34,016 nt of DNA, from positions 1 through 34,016 of the forward strand of contig CAYUIS010000048.1 of the NCBI GenBank assembly GCA_964444825.1. The letters run 5' to 3'. How positions within the stretch are numbered: position 1 is the stretch's first letter; every line of letters starts with the position of its first letter. Shown here in pieces: positions 16,225-23,686 of this stretch. Made by a program: the position numbers and the translations under genes. The DNA is from CAYUIS01 sp964444825. Its GTDB lineage: Bacteria; Chloroflexota; Anaerolineae; B4-G1. Below the pieces are notes generated by a model that saw only the letters and a list, made by a program, of their open reading frames with translations, made no database searches and was not told the DNA's origin.

Positions 16225-17016
16225 TCAGTGAGTCAGAATCTGGCTGAGGAATAGCTTGGTTCGTTCCTCTCTAGGGTTGGAGAAGAACTCCTCTGGTGTG
16301 TTCTGCTCCACAATGTTCCCCTCGTCAAAAAAGACAATTCGGTCTGCCGCCTCTTTGGCAAAACCCATCTCGTGGGTCACGACGATCATCGTCATACCCG
16401 AGTGCGCCAACTCGCGCATCACGTCAAGCACCTCTTTGATCATCTCGGGGTCAAGGGCGGAGGTGGGCTCATCAAAGAGCATTATCTTGGGCTGCATAGC
16501 CAGGGCGCGGGCAATAGCCACTCGCTGCTGTTGTCCGCCCGACAACTGGGCGGGGTACTTGTAGGCTTGTTCGGGGATCCCAACCCGTTCCAGCAGTTGT
16601 AGAGCCGTCTCCGTTGCCTTGGCTTGAGGCCATTTGCGTGCCCATATTGGTGCCAGGGTGACGTTCTGCAGGACCGTCAGATGCGGGAAGAGGTTGAACT
16701 GTTGAAACACCATCCCCACCTCGCGCCGGACGGCCTCGATGTTGCGGATGTCGTGAGTCAACACGATGCCGTCCACGATAATGTCTCCTCGTTGGTGCTC
16801 TTCGAGGCGGTTTATGGTGCGGATAAAGGTGGACTTGCCGGACCCCGAGGGTCCACAGATGACGATTACTTCCTGCCGTTTCACATCTATCGAAACGCCC
16901 CGCAGTACGTGAAAGTCATCAAACCACTTGTGGACGTTGCGACAGATGATCATATCATCGATGGATGATGAAACGTTGTCGGCAGAAGGCTGTGCGGTGG
17001 TGGTATCTTGGGTCAC
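16225..17016 (-). CDS. aapP: Polar amino acid ABC transporter ATP-binding protein
   Basis: The 263-aa ATPase has Walker A GPSGSGKST (55-63), the Q-loop region VFQQFNLFPHLTV, signature LSGGQQQR, Walker B IMLFDEPTSALD and the H-loop VVTHEMGFAKEAADRI, all typical of GlnQ/AapP/HisP proteins. It powers uptake of polar amino acids. The start is GTG with AAGGAGAG 6 nt upstream. A 20-residue polar N-terminal extension precedes the domain. It is the last transporter gene of the four-gene set and is followed closely by gatB. Confidence 0.95.
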   Translation of the reverse strand: MTQDTTTAQPSADNVSSSIDDMIICRNVHKWFDDFHVLRGVSIDVKRQEVIVICGPSGSGKSTFIRTINRLEEHQRGDIIVDGIVLTHDIRNIEAVRREVGMVFQQFNLFPHLTVLQNVTLAPIWARKWPQAKATETALQLLERVGIPEQAYKYPAQLSGGQQQRVAIARALAMQPKIMLFDEPTSALDPEMIKEVLDVMRELAHSGMTMIVVTHEMGFAKEAADRIVFFDEGNIVEQNTPEEFFSNPREERTKLFLSQILTH

Positions 17017-17054
17017 GATACTCTCTCCTTAGCGATGCTTGATAGGGTCTGCAT

Positions 17055-18254
17055 CTAGCGTTGGCCCACGCCCAGAGCCACCTCCAGGCGTCGGCTAGCG
17101 TAGGACATGGCATAGTTGAACACCCAGAAAACGGCCGCAATGAAGATGTATACCTCCATGTTCAGGAGCTTCCACTCTACGTTACTCTCCAGAACAGCCC
17201 TGCCAACGGCAAGCAGTTCCAGGAGCCCCACAATGACTGCCAGGGTGGTATCCATAAAGAGGGCGATGAATTGGCCCACGATGGCGGGGATCACCAGCCT
17301 TAGCGCCTGCGGAAGCACGATGAGCGCCATGGTGTGAAAGCTGTTGAGTCCAACTGCCTTGGCTGCTTCTACTTGTCCTGAGGAAATGGCTTGGAGTCCA
17401 CCTCGCACGTTCTCGGCCATGTAGGCGGCGGCGAAGAGGGTCATACCCATCATCGCGCGCAGCACGCGGTCGATGCGGACCCCCTCGGGCAGGAAAAGGG
17501 GCAAAATGATCGATGCCATAAACAGAATAGTCACCAGAGGCACACCGCGGACAAGTTCGATGAATAGTATACAAAAGGCCTTGAGAACGGGCAGCTTGCT
17601 TCGGCGACCCAAGGCCAACAGGACGCCGATAGGAAATGAGGCGACGATGCCAACCACGGCCAGCAAGAAGGTCAGGAGCAACCCGCCCCATAATCCCGTA
17701 TCCACTTTGGGCAGCCAGCTTATGCCTTCGATTCCGGTCAGCAGCATGATAGTGAGGAAAAACGAGAGGAGCCAGCCCAGCGTCAGCCAGCGAGACTTTC
17801 CAATGGGGGTGCGTCCTGCCAAATAGCCGATACCGGTCGCGACCGGATTGGCGGCGAAGAAAAGACGCAGACTCGGCTTCATGCCGAAGGGCAGTAGAGC
17901 AGCGACGCCAAATGCCACAGCCAGGGTCAGGGCAAAAGTGCGCACCGTTCCGCCCCAGACGCACCAACTGATGCCAGAGAGAAAAGAGACCATAAGCACA
18001 ATGGCACCCACCCGCCACAGTTGATCCGGCGGGTATTGCCCGACTGCAAATAGCTTCAGGCTGTTTGCCACCGGAGTCCAGTTAGCCGTGAACAATACCC
18101 AGCTTAGGGCACCCTTTAGCACAAAGTAAAGGAACGCCAGTGCCACCAAAGTGAGCAGTGTGTTGTACCAGGTGCTAAAAAGATTCTTGCGCAGCCAGCG
18201 GACAGGCCCCGGAGGAGCTGGCCGTCGTATGATGGTTGTCGAATCGGCGTCCAT
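17055..18254 (-). CDS. aapM: Polar amino acid ABC transporter permease (AapM-like)
   Basis: This 399-aa multi-spanning membrane protein has an N-terminal membrane region and a C-terminal HisM/GlnP-type permease domain with AENVRGGLQAISSGQVEAAKAVGLNSFHTMALIVLPQAL (given in part), the EAA loop that docks the ATPase. Its length matches AapM (about 380-400 aa) rather than short GlnP permeases. It starts 1 nt after the AapQ-like stop, so both subunits are made together and should form a heterodimeric pore. Substrate breadth (glutamate and related amino acids) is inferred from the family. Confidence 0.92.
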   Translation of the reverse strand: MDADSTTIIRRPAPPGPVRWLRKNLFSTWYNTLLTLVALAFLYFVLKGALSWVLFTANWTPVANSLKLFAVGQYPPDQLWRVGAIVLMVSFLSGISWCVWGGTVRTFALTLAVAFGVAALLPFGMKPSLRLFFAANPVATGIGYLAGRTPIGKSRWLTLGWLLSFFLTIMLLTGIEGISWLPKVDTGLWGGLLLTFLLAVVGIVASFPIGVLLALGRRSKLPVLKAFCILFIELVRGVPLVTILFMASIILPLFLPEGVRIDRVLRAMMGMTLFAAAYMAENVRGGLQAISSGQVEAAKAVGLNSFHTMALIVLPQALRLVIPAIVGQFIALFMDTTLAVIVGLLELLAVGRAVLESNVEWKLLNMEVYIFIAAVFWVFNYAMSYASRRLEVALGVGQR

Positions 18255-18255
18255 A

Positions 18256-19449
18256 CTATCGCTCCACCAACTGAATGCGACGGTTGTAGATGTTCATCAG
18301 GCCTGACGTGGTCAGACTCGTAAACAGATAAACGGCCATCACCATCATAAAGACTGGCACCGCGCGTCCGGCCTGGTTGATGATCGTTCGTCCCACAAAA
18401 AAGACATCTGGATAGCCGACGGCAATCGCCAGGCTCGAGTTCTTGGTCAAGTTTAGGTATTGACTGATCAGCGGCGGAATGATGACGCGCATTGCCTGAG
18501 GAAAGACGACCAGGCGCAGGACCTGCGTATTGCTGAGACCGACTGCCCGGGCTGCCTCGAACTGACCTCGATCAACTGCCAGGATGCCGGCGCGCACCAC
18601 TTCGGCGATAAAGGCCCCGGTGTAGATGACCAACCCAGCCAACAGGGCAGCATACTCTGTCGTGAGGCGCAAACCTCCTCCAAAATTGAACTTGCCCATG
18701 ACCGGTATGTCGGTCACCAATGGGCTTGCGCCAACCAGGAACCAGCCTGCGACGGGCAGTGCCAGGAGCACCACGATCGCCGTCGCCACGGGATAGGTTG
18801 TGCGCCCCGTGTTCAGTTGATAACGCCCCAGCACAATGCGCAACAGGATGGCCAGACCAATAGCCACCGCTACAAAAACGATCCATGGGCGAAAGGTCGA
18901 GGTCGGCACCGGGGCCGGCAGGTAGACGCCCCTCTGGCTGAGATAGATAGGACCAGGCCATTGTACGCTTTCTCTGACGTCCGGCAGGTTTTGAAACACA
19001 GCAAAATACCAGATAAAGAGCTGAACCAGCAGGGGAACGTTGCGGATGGCCTCGATATAGACGCTGGCGATCTTGCTGACCAGCCAATTGGTGGACAGCC
19101 GGGCGAGGGCCGTCGTTGTCCCCACGATTGTCGCCAGGACAACCCCCACCAGCGCGGCCTTGATGGTGTTCAGGATGCCAACTCGAAAGGCATACGCGAA
19201 GGAACGGGATTCATCGTACGGGATCACCGACTCGGCCAGGGGGAAACCGGCAGCCTCATCTACAAAATCATACCCAAGGCCCAATCCCCTCGCCTCGGCG
19301 GCTTTGAGCACATTGCTGATGGAAAAGATCAGAAAGCCTATCACGAGAACGGCAGAGACGACTTGTGCAATTCCCTGGAGCACCCGCTCGTCCCGCCAAA
19401 GAGGGATGCTGCTTCTCGTGATCACCTGAATGCGAGAATCGCGACTCAT
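18256..19449 (-). CDS. aapQ: Polar amino acid ABC transporter permease (AapQ-like)
   Basis: The 397-aa integral membrane protein has an early membrane helix (about 27-50), a long middle loop and a permease domain with IRNVPLLVQLFIWYF and the EAA loop motif RAGILAVDRGQFEAARAVGLS. It is the first permease of the pair and follows the binding-protein gene after 67 nt that contain a strong hairpin. GGGAGAA just upstream of the ATG acts as the ribosome binding site. Family and length fit AapQ of the general L-amino acid transporter. Confidence 0.92.
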   Translation of the reverse strand: MSRDSRIQVITRSSIPLWRDERVLQGIAQVVSAVLVIGFLIFSISNVLKAAEARGLGLGYDFVDEAAGFPLAESVIPYDESRSFAYAFRVGILNTIKAALVGVVLATIVGTTTALARLSTNWLVSKIASVYIEAIRNVPLLVQLFIWYFAVFQNLPDVRESVQWPGPIYLSQRGVYLPAPVPTSTFRPWIVFVAVAIGLAILLRIVLGRYQLNTGRTTYPVATAIVVLLALPVAGWFLVGASPLVTDIPVMGKFNFGGGLRLTTEYAALLAGLVIYTGAFIAEVVRAGILAVDRGQFEAARAVGLSNTQVLRLVVFPQAMRVIIPPLISQYLNLTKNSSLAIAVGYPDVFFVGRTIINQAGRAVPVFMMVMAVYLFTSLTTSGLMNIYNRRIQLVER

Positions 19450-19466
19450 TTTCTTCTCCCGGAAAT

Positions 19467-19498
19467 GGGACCAGGTCCCCCACCAGGAACCTGGTCCC
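19467..19498 (-). promoter_or_regulatory. Hairpin between the binding-protein and permease genes (Aap operon)
   Basis: A perfect 10-bp stem (GGGACCAGGT at 19467-19476 with ACCTGGTCCC at 19489-19498) has a 12-nt loop and no T-tract on the minus strand. Such elements often protect the upstream binding-protein mRNA and lower permease output (established for other transporters). That role is inferred here. Confidence 0.6.
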
Positions 19499-19516
19499 TA
19501 CTTCCAAGGCTTTGGA

Positions 19517-20653
19517 CTAGCGGAGTGGCGGCGCGTAGATCAAGCCACCATCACTCCATAGCTTATTGGGGCCGCGGGGGAGGGAAAAGGCATCCCCGTC
19601 GGGGCCCATGTACCGGTCATAGATCTCGCCATAGTTGCCCACGGCGCGAACGACGTTGGCGGCAAAGGCGGCATCCAGACCCAGGTCAGCCTGGCCGAAC
19701 TCGCCCTCTACACCCATCAGTCGCTTGATCTCTGGGCTGTCGCTGGCCATCATCTCATCAACGTTGGCGGAGGTGATGCCCAGTTCCTCGGCGTTGATCA
19801 GGGCATACATCACGGTCTTGACCAGGTCAAACCACTGATCGTCCCCGGCGGGGACCGCTGGCGTGAGGGGCTCCTTGGACATCGTGACGTCCAGGATCTC
19901 GTGATCGTCAGGGTTGGCAAAGCCCTCCCGGACGGCCGCCAACTGGGATTTGTCGCTCGTGGCGGCGTCGCAACGGCCTTCCTCGTAGGCGTTGTACACT
20001 GAGGCCGTGTCCTCGAACGTGACCGCCGTGTATTCCAAGTTTCGGGCCCTAAAGTTGTCGGCCAAGTTCAACTCGGTGGTGGTGCCGGTGGTGACGCAGA
20101 CGGTCGCACCATCGAGGTCTTCCAGCACGGTGGCGCCAAGTTCCTTGCGGACCAGCATTCCCTGGCCGTCGTAGAACATGACGGTCGTAAAGTTCCCCCA
20201 TTGCGCATCGCGGGTGGAGGTCCACGTGCAGTTGCGGGACAGCATATCCACCTCGGCGGTCTGCAAGGCCGGGCCACGCTCGGCCGCTGTCAGGGGTACG
20301 AACTCGACGGCCTCTGCGTCGTTGAAAACGGCGACAGCTACGGCCCGACATAGGTCAATGTCGAAGCCGATGTTCCTGCCGCTTGCGTCCAGGTAGCCAA
20401 AACCGAGTAGATCGGTACGGCCGCCACAGACGACCTTGCCGCGATCCTTGACTATCTGCAGACGCGACTCGCCAGCGGCAGGCGCCTCGGGGCAGGGAGG
20501 ACACTCCTCGACTTCAGGACATTCGGGGCACTCGCCTGCTTCGGGGCAGGGCGGGCAATCGGGACACTCGGGGCACTCCTGCTGCCCGCAAGCAGTGAGC
20601 ACCATGCTCAGAGTTAGTAGCACAGCTAGCAGTGCAAACAGTTTTCGACTCAC
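19517..20653 (-). CDS. aapJ: Amino acid ABC transporter substrate-binding lipoprotein with Cys-Pro-rich linker
   Basis: The 378-aa protein has a lipoprotein signal peptide with lipobox LTAC (C22). A striking linker follows (about 26-54) with eight cysteines arranged as C-P-x-C pairs, then a periplasmic-binding-protein domain (RLQIVKDRGKVVCGGRTDLLGFGYLDASGRNIGFDIDLCRAVAVAVF, cited in part by its positions 62-107) of the AapJ type. It captures amino acids outside the membrane and delivers them to the AapQM permeases. The start is GTG with AAGGAGG 6 nt upstream. The leader is long (about 285 nt) and has a good promoter. The linker could bind metal or form disulfides, or just act as a spacer. Confidence 0.93.
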   Translation of the reverse strand: MSRKLFALLAVLLTLSMVLTACGQQECPECPDCPPCPEAGECPECPEVEECPPCPEAPAAGESRLQIVKDRGKVVCGGRTDLLGFGYLDASGRNIGFDIDLCRAVAVAVFNDAEAVEFVPLTAAERGPALQTAEVDMLSRNCTWTSTRDAQWGNFTTVMFYDGQGMLVRKELGATVLEDLDGATVCVTTGTTTELNLADNFRARNLEYTAVTFEDTASVYNAYEEGRCDAATSDKSQLAAVREGFANPDDHEILDVTMSKEPLTPAVPAGDDQWFDLVKTVMYALINAEELGITSANVDEMMASDSPEIKRLMGVEGEFGQADLGLDAAFAANVVRAVGNYGEIYDRYMGPDGDAFSLPRGPNKLWSDGGLIYAPPLR

Positions 20654-20944
20654 AGTTCTCCTCCTTATTTAGGTCATACATGGGATACGAATACCGCGGG
20701 TAAACAGACGAGAAATCCGTGGCGCTCCACCTCCTTTCCTGGATCGATCCAGTGCTGATGCGGCGCTGTATGGGATGCCTGATAGCGCCACGACGGGCAT
20801 TTGGACTATCCTATCGCTTCAACCCCGTCCGCATGCGCGAATCTCAACGACGGATGTCGACTCCCACCGGTTTAGTAAGGAATCATGGTTGTTGCGTCCT
20901 CGGCCGGGATGCGAAGAGAAGCAATGCTGGCTGTTGGCAGTTAG
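20654..20944 (-). promoter_or_regulatory. Long structured 5' leader of the Aap operon, no gene
   Basis: The leader runs about 285 nt from the promoter to the GTG start and has no coding frame I can support. It contains a perfect 12-nt palindrome TGGATCGATCCA just upstream of the Shine-Dalgarno-like motif, GGCGC/GCGCC arms around a 14-nt loop and CCGTC/GACGG arms. The structure does not match a riboswitch class I recognise. An amino-acid-responsive element is possible but unproven. Confidence 0.35.
20722..20738 (-). promoter_or_regulatory. Orphan perfect Shine-Dalgarno motif in the aapJ leader
   Basis: On the minus strand it reads GAAAGGAGGTGGAGCGC, with no start codon at a useful distance. 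It lies 68 nt before the real aapJ start, which has its own Shine-Dalgarno. It matches the motif in the livK leader at 15 of 17 positions. It resembles STAB-SD mRNA stabilisers known from Bacillus cry3A. Confidence 0.5.
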
Positions 20945-20972
20945 ATTATACTCATCCCACCCTATGCGTCAA
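20945..20972 (-). promoter_or_regulatory. Sigma70-like promoter of the Aap operon
   Basis: On the minus strand: -35 TTGACG (20967-20972), 16-nt spacer, -10 TATAAT (20945-20950). It lies between the diaminopentanoate-dehydrogenase-like gene and the aapJ leader. Confidence 0.7.
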
Positions 20973-21052
20973 GTCAAATGTGTCAAGGCAGCGGAGGGGC
21001 CGACGGAGGCGCATCAGCCGAGCGATCCACACCTCCCAACCAGTCGGGTGAA

Positions 21053-22048
21053 TCACCAACGGGTCACGATAGGCAGGTCGCGCATAGTGATCAGACCTGG
21101 CGCGGCCTCGACGACACGGCGAATGGCGTTGACGGCGATGGCCACCGTGGCAATATCACCGTTGGTGCCCGTGAGCTTGACTTCCAGGTTCGGCTGGCCG
21201 GTGATTTTGATGGTGTCGCCTTCCTCTCTGGTTTCCAAGGCGGCGACAAAGGTAAGTCGGACGAACTCGCCCTCCGGGGCATAGCCGCGGGCCACCTGCC
21301 GGAGACCCTGCACGTAACCGGGCTGAACCTCAAAGTACTCGGTCCTGATGGGCCGATCGGCGACTACCGGCTCGACGCCGGACTCGTAGCGGATCAGCGC
21401 CCTGCCCAGCGTGTGAAAGATCATATCTACGGATTCGGGCAGTCCCACGTGCCCCATACGGCCGGCAGCCATCCTGGTCTCAAAGTCATGCACCGTCATA
21501 CCGGAACCGATCTTGGCCTGGAACGGTCCGCGCCGTGTGGAGGCGTTGATGATACGCGTCACCTCGACGTGATCCACTCGCTGGCAGATGGCCGTCAAGC
21601 CGAGTGGCAAGGCATCCATAATAAAACCGGGGTTGACGCCGGTGCCGAGCACGGTCTTGCCGGCCTGCCTGGCCACAGCGTCGATCTCGGCAGCCTCCTC
21701 GGGGTGGGCTAGCCAGGGGAAGGAGAGCTCCTCGGCCGTGGAGACGACGTCCAGTCCTGCCTCCAGGAGCTGGATGATCTGGGGTTTGAACAGGTCAAAG
21801 TAGGAACTGGTGGTGTGTAGTGCGACGTCGGCTTTGGACGTCGCCAGGGCCATCTCCAGCTTCTCGGCCACGGTAAAGCCCAAGGGACGGTCCAAACCAA
21901 TGACCTGACCGACGTCCTGGCCGACCTTGGCCGGATCGATGTCCACGCCGCCGACCAGATCTAGCCCTGCGCGTTCCACGACGTGGCGCGCTACGGCGCT
22001 GCCGATGGGGCCAAGCCCGTATTGGATCACTCGAATCTTTTGTGTCAT
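21053..22048 (-). CDS. 2,4-diaminopentanoate dehydrogenase-like oxidoreductase
   Basis: The 331-aa NAD(P)-dependent enzyme begins with a Rossmann motif GLGPIG (11-16) and has LHTTSSYF and GTGVNPGFIMDALPL, typical of the 2,4-diaminopentanoate dehydrogenase (Ord) group related to dihydrodipicolinate reductase. In clostridial ornithine fermentation that enzyme deaminates 2,4-diaminopentanoate to 2-amino-4-oxopentanoate (established knowledge). The other ornithine-pathway genes (OraSE mutase, OrtAB thiolase) are absent here, so the substrate is uncertain. It follows the class III aminotransferase by 42 nt, so the two probably form one operon acting on the same amino compound. GGGGGA upstream serves as ribosome binding site. 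Confidence 0.78.
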   Translation of the reverse strand: MTQKIRVIQYGLGPIGSAVARHVVERAGLDLVGGVDIDPAKVGQDVGQVIGLDRPLGFTVAEKLEMALATSKADVALHTTSSYFDLFKPQIIQLLEAGLDVVSTAEELSFPWLAHPEEAAEIDAVARQAGKTVLGTGVNPGFIMDALPLGLTAICQRVDHVEVTRIINASTRRGPFQAKIGSGMTVHDFETRMAAGRMGHVGLPESVDMIFHTLGRALIRYESGVEPVVADRPIRTEYFEVQPGYVQGLRQVARGYAPEGEFVRLTFVAALETREEGDTIKITGQPNLEVKLTGTNGDIATVAIAVNAIRRVVEAAPGLITMRDLPIVTRW

Positions 22049-22090
22049 AGCAGTCAGATCCCCCAGAATGCGGATTTGCGCGGAGCCATC

Positions 22091-23497
22091 CTAGGTATAA
22101 GATTTGATCTGGCGTGCCACCTTGCGGCAGGCATTGCCCAGGATATCTATGTCGGTCTCGGTGTGGGCGTAGGAAACTGCGCCGTGGCCGTGGATCAGAT
22201 AAACATCCTCCAGCAGTAGGGCCATCTGCAGCACTTCTCTATTCAGTGTGGTGTCGCACACGGATGGATCTGCCACATCATTTGGACTGACTAACGAGGC
22301 ATCCGCATCGTAGGGAAAGTGTGCCATAAACAACGAGCTGCCAGGCACTGCTTCGTTGCCATAGCCAGTGCAGCGGGCGAAAATGCCCTCCTCGGTAAAG
22401 GCCGTCTCCAGCGTGTGGCGGATCTTGTCGCCTAATCTGGCCAATCTGGGATAGATCTCTGCCTCGTGCTCGACCAGATAGGTCAGGACCGTGTTGGCGG
22501 CCAGCATAGCGCTGGGATGCCCGGAGTAGGTGCCGCCTGAGAATTTCACGCGGTGATCGTTCTCACTCCCGGCGAGATTCATTATGTCTGAGCGGCCAGC
22601 CACAGCCGCCACAGGCATTCCCCCACCGATGATCTTGCCGAGGGTGGTCAGGTCAGGTCTCACACCATAGAGGGAGCCCGCGTTGCCAGCGCGGAGGCGA
22701 AAACCGGCGATCACCTCGTCAAAGATGAGCGCCGCGCCGTACTGTTGCGTTAGCTCTCGGGCGGTCTGCAGATACTCGGGGGTCGCCAGGATCACGCCGC
22801 CAGCGCCGACCATTGGCTCGACAATAAAGCAGGCCAGCCGGTCGCCATACTGCCGGAAGTGGTCGTGCAGCATATCGGGGTCGTTGAACCTGGTGACTAC
22901 GACCGCATCGGTCAGCGTGGAAGGGAGTCCTTCGGTGTCCGCCTGTTGGAAACCGATGCCATCCTTGGCCTTGAAGCCTACTCCCTTGAGCCCCCAGGGC
23001 TGCCCGCCGTGCCAGCCGCCACCCACCTTCATTACCACGTCACGACCGGTGAAGGTGCGGGAAAGCAGGATGGCGTACATAGTCGCCAGAGTGCCGCTGG
23101 TGGTAAAGCGCACCCGTTCGGCCCCCGTCTGCCGGCAGATGATCTCGGCATTTTCGACCTGCAATCGCTCGGTGAACCCGGTCTGGAGACCAAAGCCATT
23201 TTCATTCCCGAGAGCGGTGGTCAGGGCCGAGGTGACGATCGTGGGATTGTGACCCAGGATGTTGCCCAGATGCCCCTGCCAAAAATCGAGGATGTCGTGG
23301 CCGTCTTCATCCTTGAGCCACGCGCCTCGGGCGGAGATGATCCGGGGTGGGAACGGCTTGGTGAGTCTCAGCGCGTGGCTGCCGCCGTCCACCAGGACCT
23401 TTTCGGCCTGTTCGTTCAGGGCTGCAGAGTTGGGAAAGTATTTGACATAGGCCGCCGTGAGGTCGGCCAAAAGGTGGGTGTAGTCTCTCCTCTTCAG
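22091..23497 (-). CDS. PLP-dependent class III aminotransferase (glutamate-1-semialdehyde aminomutase-like)
   Basis: The fold-type I enzyme has FTTSGTLA (PLP phosphate site), GGWHGGQPWG, D260 in IFDEVIAGF and the Schiff-base Lys K288 in TTLGKIIGGG, close to HemL-type aminomutases. No heme genes are near, and the Ord-like neighbour suggests an amino acid catabolic role instead. The start is uncertain. An upstream ATG (23680) precedes the TATAAT promoter at 23568-23596, so it cannot be on the transcript. The AGGAGG at about 23501-23506 points to the CTG at 23497 (468 aa), with an in-frame TTG at 23470 as alternative. Promoter, aminotransferase and oxidoreductase form one unit after alr. Confidence 0.82.
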   Translation of the reverse strand: MKRRDYTHLLADLTAAYVKYFPNSAALNEQAEKVLVDGGSHALRLTKPFPPRIISARGAWLKDEDGHDILDFWQGHLGNILGHNPTIVTSALTTALGNENGFGLQTGFTERLQVENAEIICRQTGAERVRFTTSGTLATMYAILLSRTFTGRDVVMKVGGGWHGGQPWGLKGVGFKAKDGIGFQQADTEGLPSTLTDAVVVTRFNDPDMLHDHFRQYGDRLACFIVEPMVGAGGVILATPEYLQTARELTQQYGAALIFDEVIAGFRLRAGNAGSLYGVRPDLTTLGKIIGGGMPVAAVAGRSDIMNLAGSENDHRVKFSGGTYSGHPSAMLAANTVLTYLVEHEAEIYPRLARLGDKIRHTLETAFTEEGIFARCTGYGNEAVPGSSLFMAHFPYDADASLVSPNDVADPSVCDTTLNREVLQMALLLEDVYLIHGHGAVSYAHTETDIDILGNACRKVARQIKSYT

Positions 23498-23567
23498 GGT
23501 TCCTCCTAATTGCGTCTCCCTGTCAAACCTGTTCAGAGCGGATGCAGGGTAACCATAACTGCCGCCA

Positions 23568-23596
23568 ATTATACCAACCCGGTGTGTTTGCAGCAA
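23568..23596 (-). promoter_or_regulatory. Strong sigma70-like promoter of the aminotransferase/oxidoreductase pair
   Basis: On the minus strand: -35 TTGCTG (23591-23596), 17-nt spacer, perfect -10 TATAAT (23568-23573). It rules out the in-frame ATG at 23680 as the start and gives a leader of about 65 nt to the CTG at 23497. Confidence 0.8.
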
Positions 23597-23686
23597 GTTC
23601 CCATCGCCTTGCCCACGCCACCGACACTGCCCCGTGGTCGTAATCGTCGGCCTGCTGTTCGCTGGCTCGGACAACGCCACACCCGC

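Noticed and set aside
18460..19728. Long open frame opposite the AapQ permease gene
   Set aside because: Antisense shadow; composition dominated by Gln, His, Arg and Asp, with no domain similarity and no plausible start signal.
22091..23497. Calling the aminotransferase hemL
   Set aside because: It resembles the glutamate-1-semialdehyde aminomutase fold, but no other heme gene is near, and the partner oxidoreductase points to amino acid catabolism.
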